NCBI RefSeq assembly: GCF_010726245.1
Contig: NZ_AP022561.1
Span: forward strand, 4,588,001-4,652,000
Source: Mycolicibacterium aichiense
Lineage (GTDB): Bacteria; Actinomycetota; Actinomycetes; Mycobacteriales; Mycobacteriaceae
Reading direction: 5' to 3'
Length of the DNA stretch: 64,000 nt
In this document: piece by piece, positions 59,049 to 64,000 of the stretch
Position numbering within the stretch: position 1 is the first letter of the stretch
Layout of the letters: each line of letters starts with the position of its first letter
Translations under genes and position numbers: made by a program
Notes under the pieces: generated by a model
Seen by the model: only the letters and a program-made list of their open reading frames with translations
Told to the model about the DNA's origin: nothing
Databases searched by the model: none

Positions 59049-60911
59049 TCACAGATGCTTCTCCAGGAATCGATCCACGGCGTTCCACATGTCGATCGTG
59101 TTGTTCGGATTGACGAAGCCGTGGCCCTCGTCCTCTTTCACCATGTACTCGACCTCGACGCCGCGGGCACGCAGACCCTCGACAAGTTTGTCGGATTCCG
59201 CCTGGACGACGCGAACATCGTTGGCGCCTTGGATAACCAGCAGCGGTGTCGTGATCTGGTCCAGCTTGGTGATCGGTGAGCGAGCGAGCATGTCGGCCAG
59301 TTCCTCTGGATCGTCGGGGTTGCCGACGAAAAGGTGCCAGTTGTTGGCCAGGTGCGGCCGGGCTACTTCGGGCAGGGTCCGCATGAAATTGCTCAGGTCC
59401 GAAATGCCCACGTAGTCGATCGCGGCGGCGAAGACATCCGGAGTGAACGTGACGCCGACGAGTGTTGCGTAACCGCCGTAGGATCCGCCGAGGATTGCGA
59501 CCCGCTCGCGGTTGGCATATCCCTGCTCGATCGCCCACTCGACGCCGTCGATCAGGTCGTCGTGCATCTTGCCTGCGAACTCGCCGATCGCGGCTTTCTG
59601 GAAGGCCTTGCCGTAGCCGGCCGAGCCTCGAAAGTTGACCTGCAGCACGGCATATCCGCGATTGGCGAGCAGCTGAACACCGGGGTTGTACATCCACCTG
59701 TCCCGCGCCCATGGCCCGCCGTGCACAGTCAGCACCAAGGGCAGGTTCCTGGGCTCGACTCCGATCGGCAGGGTCAGGTAGGAGTGCAGTTCCAGACCGT
59801 CGCGCGAGGGGATCGTCACCGGCAGCATCGGAGCGAGCTGCTCGGGATCGAGATGTGGGAACGGACGGAACAACAGCCGACTGTCACCGGTGTCGTGGTC
59901 GTAGAAGTAGGTCGCGCCGGGATCGCGGTCGTGGGTGAAGCTGACGATCCACCTGGTCCCGCCGTTGTCGCAGGACAGCGCCCCGATGTCTCCGTCGGAG
60001 AGTTTTCCCAGCGCGCTCAGGACGTCGGCAAAGTGCGGGTCGAGAGCCTGAATGACTTGACGCTCATGGAGATACCGCACGCCGAGCAGTTCGCCGGTGG
60101 CGCGGCTCTGGATGAGCGGCTCGGGTAACCCCGGCCAGACCTGGGCGCAGGTGTCGATGTCGAACCTCGGGTGGCTGTCGACGGCGTACTGCTTGCCGTC
60201 GGCCACATCGAGCCGCACCAGACGGGTGCGGTCGGTGCCCTCATTCGAGCCCATCCAGATCCCGCCGCCGTCCGGGGTCACCACCATGGGATAGATGCCC
60301 ATGGTGTAGTCCTTGCCGTCGTAGTGAGCGATGGAGCGCAGCGATCCACCGACCCACTCGAGGACTTCGAGATCGCCGCCCTGGTTCAGCTTGGTGGCGA
60401 ACAGGTCGCCACGCCGGCTGGCCAACCACCCGACGACGTCGCCGGGATTCTCGGCGAGCAGTGTCAGCTCGCCCGACGCGATGTCCAATTCGTAGGCGTC
60501 CATCTGCGTCGGACTGCGCTTGTTGGAGTGGACCAGGGCCTTCCCCGGCTTCTCGGGTAGGAGCTCAAAGGCCGACATGGCGCCCGGGAACGGGGTGAGG
60601 TCTGTTGCTTGGGCCTCTGGATCGTCGAGGTCCACGCGCATGATGTGCCAGTTCTCGTCGCCGCCGGCGTCTTGCAGGTACAGCAGCCAACGCGGATCAT
60701 CGGTCCAGGAGAAGTGCAGCACGCTGCGTGTCTCGTCGGCGGTCACGCGCCGCGGTTCGGCGCCGTCATTCAAACCTTGCACCCAGATGTTGAGCCGGTC
60801 GCGCCACGGTGCGAGATAGGCGACGCGAGTGCCGTCCGGAGAGATCGAGGCGGCCGCACGGACGGGCGGCTTGAAGAAGTCGTCGACGGAGATGTGCGCA
60901 GGTCTGATCAT
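59049..60911 (-). CDS. S9 family prolyl oligopeptidase-like peptidase
   Basis: A 620-residue alpha/beta-hydrolase peptidase. Residues ~1-330 form a beta-propeller (AASISPDGTRVAYLAPWRDR, SFTHDRDPGATYFYDHDTGD). Residues ~350-620 are the catalytic domain: VLTVHGGPWARDRWMYNPGV, nucleophile ILGGSYGGYATLVGV (Ser), VIQGANDVRVVQAESDKLVE (Asp) and KEDEGHGFVNPNNTIDMWNA (His). This is the acylaminoacyl/prolyl oligopeptidase layout. No signal peptide is visible, so it is probably cytoplasmic. The ATG at 60911 (MIRPAHISVDD) is used. It diverges from the MerR-type gene. Confidence 0.9.
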   Translation of the reverse strand: MIRPAHISVDDFFKPPVRAAASISPDGTRVAYLAPWRDRLNIWVQGLNDGAEPRRVTADETRSVLHFSWTDDPRWLLYLQDAGGDENWHIMRVDLDDPEAQATDLTPFPGAMSAFELLPEKPGKALVHSNKRSPTQMDAYELDIASGELTLLAENPGDVVGWLASRRGDLFATKLNQGGDLEVLEWVGGSLRSIAHYDGKDYTMGIYPMVVTPDGGGIWMGSNEGTDRTRLVRLDVADGKQYAVDSHPRFDIDTCAQVWPGLPEPLIQSRATGELLGVRYLHERQVIQALDPHFADVLSALGKLSDGDIGALSCDNGGTRWIVSFTHDRDPGATYFYDHDTGDSRLLFRPFPHLDPEQLAPMLPVTIPSRDGLELHSYLTLPIGVEPRNLPLVLTVHGGPWARDRWMYNPGVQLLANRGYAVLQVNFRGSAGYGKAFQKAAIGEFAGKMHDDLIDGVEWAIEQGYANRERVAILGGSYGGYATLVGVTFTPDVFAAAIDYVGISDLSNFMRTLPEVARPHLANNWHLFVGNPDDPEELADMLARSPITKLDQITTPLLVIQGANDVRVVQAESDKLVEGLRARGVEVEYMVKEDEGHGFVNPNNTIDMWNAVDRFLEKHL

Positions 60912-60975
60912 CAATCCATCGCACACTCGGACGTAGCGGCACAGTCAAGCCGCGCTGATCAACCATGATGGAACC

Positions 60976-61428
60976 GTGGCCTGGAGCACGCGGGAACTCG
61001 CCGAGTTGGCCGGCACCAGTCTGCGCGCGGTGCGCCACTACCACGACGTCGGCCTGCTGCCCGAGCCCACGCGGCGCAGCAACGGGTACAAGCAGTACGG
61101 CGTCGCGCATCTGGTTCGGTTGGTCCGCATCAAGCGGCTGACCGACCTCGGCTTCTCACTCCCCCAGATCGCCGCCATAGGCGAGCACGACGAATACCCA
61201 GAACAGGCACTGCGCGAACTCGACGCTGAATTGGCAGAGACGATCACGCGGTTACAGCGTGTTCGCGCAGAGCTGGCCGAGCTGCTCACGCAGTCCGCAC
61301 CGACCGATCTGCCGCCCGACTTCGTGGCGCCCGACACCGCGGCGAAAATGACCGACGCGGACCGCTCGCTCGTCGTGGTCCTGAGCCGCGTGCTCGGACC
61401 CGCGGCGCGCAGGTCTATGCGGACATGA
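60976..61428 (+). CDS. MerR family regulator, N-terminal part (probable frameshift)
   Basis: A 150-residue open frame: AWSTRELAELAGTSLRAVRH and YHDVGLLPEPTRRSNGYKQY form a MerR winged helix, followed by the coiled-coil linker ALRELDAELAETITRLQRVR. It ends SRVLGPAARRSMRT, where relatives continue as ...GP(E/A)A..(V/A)YADM. The continuation GAQVYADMMRQTPDDP is present in another frame just before 61425, so a frameshift lies in the GC-repeat GCGGCGCGC at about 61401-61410. It could be a real mutation, a sequencing error or a coupled two-protein form. Confidence 0.85.
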   Translation: MAWSTRELAELAGTSLRAVRHYHDVGLLPEPTRRSNGYKQYGVAHLVRLVRIKRLTDLGFSLPQIAAIGEHDEYPEQALRELDAELAETITRLQRVRAELAELLTQSAPTDLPPDFVAPDTAAKMTDADRSLVVVLSRVLGPAARRSMRT

Positions 61429-61700
61429 TGCGGCAGACGCCTGATGATCCTGCTGCTGCCGACTTGGACAATCTGGCTGCCGATGCGTCCGAGGAGACCC
61501 GGCAAGCGCTCGCCGAACGACTGGTTCCCTACATCCGCGCCGTGCGCGAGGCGAATCCAGGTCTGGACGATTCGCGCGCCGACGCTCCGCGCGGAAAGCG
61601 GTTCGCGGACAAGGTGATCGACGACGCAATGGCCGAACTGTACAACCCCGCGCAGCTGGACGTGTTGCGGCGAGCGGGTGAGCTGCTGCGTGGGAGTTAG
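61425..61700 (+). CDS. MerR family regulator, C-terminal part (probable frameshift)
   Basis: A 91-residue open frame starting at an ATG that overlaps the previous stop (ATGATG): MMRQTPDDPAAADLDNLAAD, EETRQALAERLVPYIRAVRE, LDDSRADAPRGKRFADKVI, ending YNPAQLDVLRRAGELL. These match the ligand-binding C-terminus of the MerR-type family that normally continues from the 60976 frame. Without a frameshift it would be a free domain. If the frameshift is real the regulator is broken or split. Confidence 0.75.
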   Translation: MMRQTPDDPAAADLDNLAADASEETRQALAERLVPYIRAVREANPGLDDSRADAPRGKRFADKVIDDAMAELYNPAQLDVLRRAGELLRGS

Positions 61701-61734
61701 GGCGCGTTCGCCCGGCGTACGCCATCCTTATCGG

Positions 61735-62634
61735 ATGGACCTTCGCAGTCTGGAGTACTTCGTCGCGGTCGCCGACGAGCTCTCGTTCACCAGAGCAGCT
61801 CAACGCTGCCACGTAACGCAGCCGACCATCAGTGGCCAGATCAATGCTCTGGAGCGCGAGCTCGGCGAACCACTGTTCGACCGCGACGCCCGCACTGTGG
61901 CACTCACCGACGGCGGCGAGATCCTGCTGCCCTACGCCCGGCAATGCCTGGCGGCCGCCGAGAACGCCAAGGCGGAATTCTCCGCGCGCGCAGGCCTGCT
62001 GCGCGGCGAGTTCCGGATCGGCACCGGCGGCGGTGTGGAGAACACCTCGATCCCGATGCTGCTGGGCGCGTTGCGCAAGGCTCACCCGGGCATCGACATA
62101 CACCTCACCGAAGCGACGAGTACGCCCCTACTGGACATGGTGGTTCAGGGCCGGCTGCACGTCGCGGTGATCGCCCGACCGGACGGCACCCTGCCGGCGA
62201 CGATCGCGAGCGCCCCGATGTTCTCCGGTCACCTGGTAGCGGTCTTCGACCCGGCGGTGTTCACCTTCGCCGAACCGGTGACAATCGCCGCGCTGAGCGG
62301 CCATTCGGTGATCACCTACCCCGCGTCGAGTGCGCTGCGGTCACGCCTGGACACCGCCATCGCCGAAAGCGGAGCCGACATCACGGTCAACTACGTCGCC
62401 AATGACGTTCGGCTACAGGTCTCGTTCGCCCGCCAGGGTGTCGGCGTCGCAATCTCCGCAGATTCAGATCCCGCCCTGCAGGACTGCCCCGACCTTGCGA
62501 TTCGCACCCTCGCCCCGAGCGTTGGCTTCGACAAAATCCTGGTGTGGCGCAACGACATCGAGCCCGCCGCCGCCACCCAGGCCTTCTTCGGCGTCTGGAA
62601 GGAATTCAGCACCGCGGCGCGCGAATCGGCCTGA
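61735..62634 (+). CDS. LysR family transcriptional regulator
   Basis: A 299-residue LysR-type protein. Winged helix MDLRSLEYFVAVADELSFTR and AAQRCHVTQPTISGQINALE with the recognition helix, then a two-lobe type-2 periplasmic-fold effector domain (GEFRIGTGGGVENTSIPMLL, SVITYPASSALRSRLDTAIA). The ATG at 61735 is preceded by CATCCTTATCGG. It is convergent with the alpha/beta hydrolase gene downstream (2-3 bp between stops). Its targets are unknown. Confidence 0.92.
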   Translation: MDLRSLEYFVAVADELSFTRAAQRCHVTQPTISGQINALERELGEPLFDRDARTVALTDGGEILLPYARQCLAAAENAKAEFSARAGLLRGEFRIGTGGGVENTSIPMLLGALRKAHPGIDIHLTEATSTPLLDMVVQGRLHVAVIARPDGTLPATIASAPMFSGHLVAVFDPAVFTFAEPVTIAALSGHSVITYPASSALRSRLDTAIAESGADITVNYVANDVRLQVSFARQGVGVAISADSDPALQDCPDLAIRTLAPSVGFDKILVWRNDIEPAAATQAFFGVWKEFSTAARESA

Positions 62635-62637
62635 CGG

Positions 62638-63462
62638 TCAGGACCGGACGAACTCGAGCAGGTCGGCGTTGATCGTCTCGGCGTGGGTGGTGGGCATTCC
62701 GTGCGGGAAGCCCGCATACGTCTTGAGCGTGCCGTTGGGCAGCAGCGCCGCCGACAACGGCCCCGCGTCGGCGTAGGGGACGATCTGGTCGTCGTCGCCG
62801 TGCATCACCAAGACCGGGATTCCGATCCCCTTGAGGTCTTCGGTGAAATCCGTCTGCGAGAACGCCACTACGCCGTCATAGTGGGCCTTCGCTCCGCCGG
62901 TCATGCCCTGGCGCCACCAGTTCGCGACGATCGCTTCAGAGAGTTCGACTCCGTCTCGGTTGAATCCGTAGAACGGACCGGCGGCCACCTCGCGATAGAA
63001 CTCCGAACGCCGGGTCGCAACCTGCAGCTGGAAGTCGTCGAACACCGACTTCGGGAGGCCACCGGGGTTGGCGTCGGTTTGCACCATCAACGGCGGGACC
63101 GACGAGATCAAAACGGCCTTGGCGGCGCGACTTTCGCCGTGGCGGGCCAGATACCGCACCACTTCCCCGCCGCCGGTGGAGTGCCCGATGTGCACCGCGC
63201 CGTGCAGATCGAGATGGGTGACGACTGCGGCGAGGTCGTCGGCATAGTGGTCCATGTCGTGACCTTCGGAGACCTGCTCGGAGCGGCCGTGTCCGCGCCG
63301 GTCGTGAGCCACCACCCGATAACCGTGGTTGACGAAGAACATCAGCTGCGCGTCCCAGTCGTCGGAGGACAGCGGCCAGCCGTGGCTGAACACGATGGGT
63401 TGCCCTGTGCCCCAGTCCTTGTAGTAGATCTCGACGCCGTCATCGGTGGTGATCGTCGGCAT
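62638..63462 (-). CDS. chloroperoxidase/arylesterase-like alpha/beta hydrolase
   Basis: A 274-residue hydrolase of the cofactor-free haloperoxidase/arylesterase group: IVFSHGWPLSSDDWDAQLMF, the nucleophile HIGHSTGGGEVVRYLARHG (Ser), VMHGDDDQIVPY (Asp) and GFPHGMPTTHAETINADLL (His). Such enzymes hydrolyse esters and, with peracids, can halogenate. The ATG at 63462 follows an AAGGGCGCC site. It is 10 bp downstream of the flavin reductase gene on the same strand, and the two are probably co-transcribed. Confidence 0.9.
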   Translation of the reverse strand: MPTITTDDGVEIYYKDWGTGQPIVFSHGWPLSSDDWDAQLMFFVNHGYRVVAHDRRGHGRSEQVSEGHDMDHYADDLAAVVTHLDLHGAVHIGHSTGGGEVVRYLARHGESRAAKAVLISSVPPLMVQTDANPGGLPKSVFDDFQLQVATRRSEFYREVAAGPFYGFNRDGVELSEAIVANWWRQGMTGGAKAHYDGVVAFSQTDFTEDLKGIGIPVLVMHGDDDQIVPYADAGPLSAALLPNGTLKTYAGFPHGMPTTHAETINADLLEFVRS

Positions 63463-63472
63463 GGCGCCCTTT

Positions 63473-64000
63473 CTAATTCTGTTGGTCGTCAGGTCTGGTC
63501 ATGCTGAACATCGAATCGTGGGTGATCGCGGCGTATGCGGCGGGCCCGCCCGCGCGCAGGATGGGCGCCGCGGCAGCGGTGTCGTAGACGCCGTCGACCA
63601 AGAGCTTTTGGTCGATATGGACGCCGACGACTTGTCCGATGACGAGCCAACTCTGCGACTCTTGCCCGTCGATGCCGGTCAGCCGGATCAACTGGGTCAG
63701 CTTGCATTCGAAGTTCACCGGACTCTCGCCGACCCGAGGAGCACTGACGAGACGGCTCGGCTCGGGTGTCAAACCGCTGCAGGCGAATTCGTCCTCGGTC
63801 GCGGGCTTAGAAGCCGATGTCAGGTTCATCGCCTCGGCCAGCGGGCGGGTGGCCAGGTTCCAGACGAACTCTCCAGTTGCCTCGACGTTGGCCACGGTGT
63901 CTTTCCAGCCGATCGAGGAGAACCCGATCAACGGCGGGGTGTAGCTGAAGGCGTTGAAGAAACTGTAGGGCGCGAGGTTGGCTATGCCTTCGGCGCTGCG
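63473..64000 (-). CDS. flavin reductase family protein, 5' partial
   Basis: The frame is open from the right edge to the stop at 63473; about 175 residues are visible and the N-terminus is cut off. The visible sequence begins EGIANLAPYSFFNAFSYTPP, then IGFSSIGWKDTVANVEATGE, FVWNLATRPLAEAMNLTSAS and NFECKLTQLIRLTGIDG. This is the flavin reductase-like (DIM6/NTAB) domain, whose NLAPYSFFN motif contacts FMN. It probably reduces FMN for an oxygenase or acts as a binding protein. Together with the downstream hydrolase it may form an oxidative esterase pathway; that is inference. Confidence 0.85.
   Translation of the reverse strand, partial: RSAEGIANLAPYSFFNAFSYTPPLIGFSSIGWKDTVANVEATGEFVWNLATRPLAEAMNLTSASKPATEDEFACSGLTPEPSRLVSAPRVGESPVNFECKLTQLIRLTGIDGQESQSWLVIGQVVGVHIDQKLLVDGVYDTAAAAPILRAGGPAAYAAITHDSMFSMTRPDDQQN

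Overview
The window is chromosomal DNA from a fast-growing environmental mycobacterium (Mycolicibacterium/Mycobacterium type). The case rests on high G+C, many mycobacterial lineage proteins (Rv0106-like, Ltp1-like, Rv0315-like, DUF3060, deazaflavin-dependent nitroreductases, GjpA-like exported proteins, a cyclopropane mycolic acid synthase family enzyme, a PGRS-type glycine-rich protein, an L,D-transpeptidase) and SigF-type promoters. I see no tRNA, rRNA, transposase, phage gene, integrase or CRISPR array. It looks like ordinary chromosomal backbone of small operons, not a mobile island.

Layout. 1-4.1 kb: end of a PD40 propeller protein, a DapB-like reductase with an SRPBCC protein, and a thiolase/lipid-transfer protein. 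4.0-6.8 kb: a divergent zinc-starvation locus of zinc-free ribosomal protein paralogues (L28, L33, S14, S18) plus an Mrf-like Cys-rich protein on one side, and a degenerate COG0523 protein plus type-B L31 on the other, with two Zur-like palindromes between. 6.8-16.3 kb: acyl-CoA ligase, alpha/beta hydrolase, YnfA, CsbD, secreted proteins, a beta-propeller, an AT-rich gap, an MpaB-type oxygenase divergent from a TetR regulator around a perfect 26-bp palindrome, and an MFS permease. 17-24 kb: amino-acid ABC importer, a complete ectABCD osmolyte operon, Ohr. 24-29.8 kb: DUF427, dienelactone hydrolase, a secreted GH2 glycosidase and an intact COG0523 GTPase.

29.8-34.8 kb is a MarR-centred redox module. 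A four-gene operon (isochorismatase, DUF1348, PPOX, MOSC/reductase/ferredoxin fusion) diverges from marR, and an SDR gene converges on it. Near-identical GTGAC-N2-GTCAC palindromes sit upstream of marR and of the SDR gene. The second palindrome is also upstream of a translationally coupled three-gene operon (34.8-37.7 kb): an Lgt-like membrane protein, a Pro-rich membrane protein and a multi-cluster radical SAM enzyme resembling the MJ0619/tetraether lipid synthase class. That operon is the best candidate here for an undescribed system, probably unusual lipid or lipoprotein chemistry.

37.7-46 kb: membrane and exported proteins, L,D-transpeptidase, and a cobalt nitrile hydratase operon with its own CbtAB cobalt transporter and a divergent GlxA/AraC regulator. 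46-50 kb: lipoprotein, GH16, YchJ, cyclopropane synthase family, epimerase. 50.3-53.7 kb: a large secreted PGRS protein that lacks a PE domain and ends in a C39-like cysteine peptidase domain. 53.8-58.5 kb: SigF-type promoters ahead of an NlpC/P60-like secreted protein and a ChaB/SAP protein, plus MscS, YihY and a second GjpA-like protein. 58.5-64 kb: a gap with a 34-bp hairpin, an S9 peptidase, a MerR regulator that appears frameshifted, a LysR regulator, a chloroperoxidase-like hydrolase and a partial flavin reductase.
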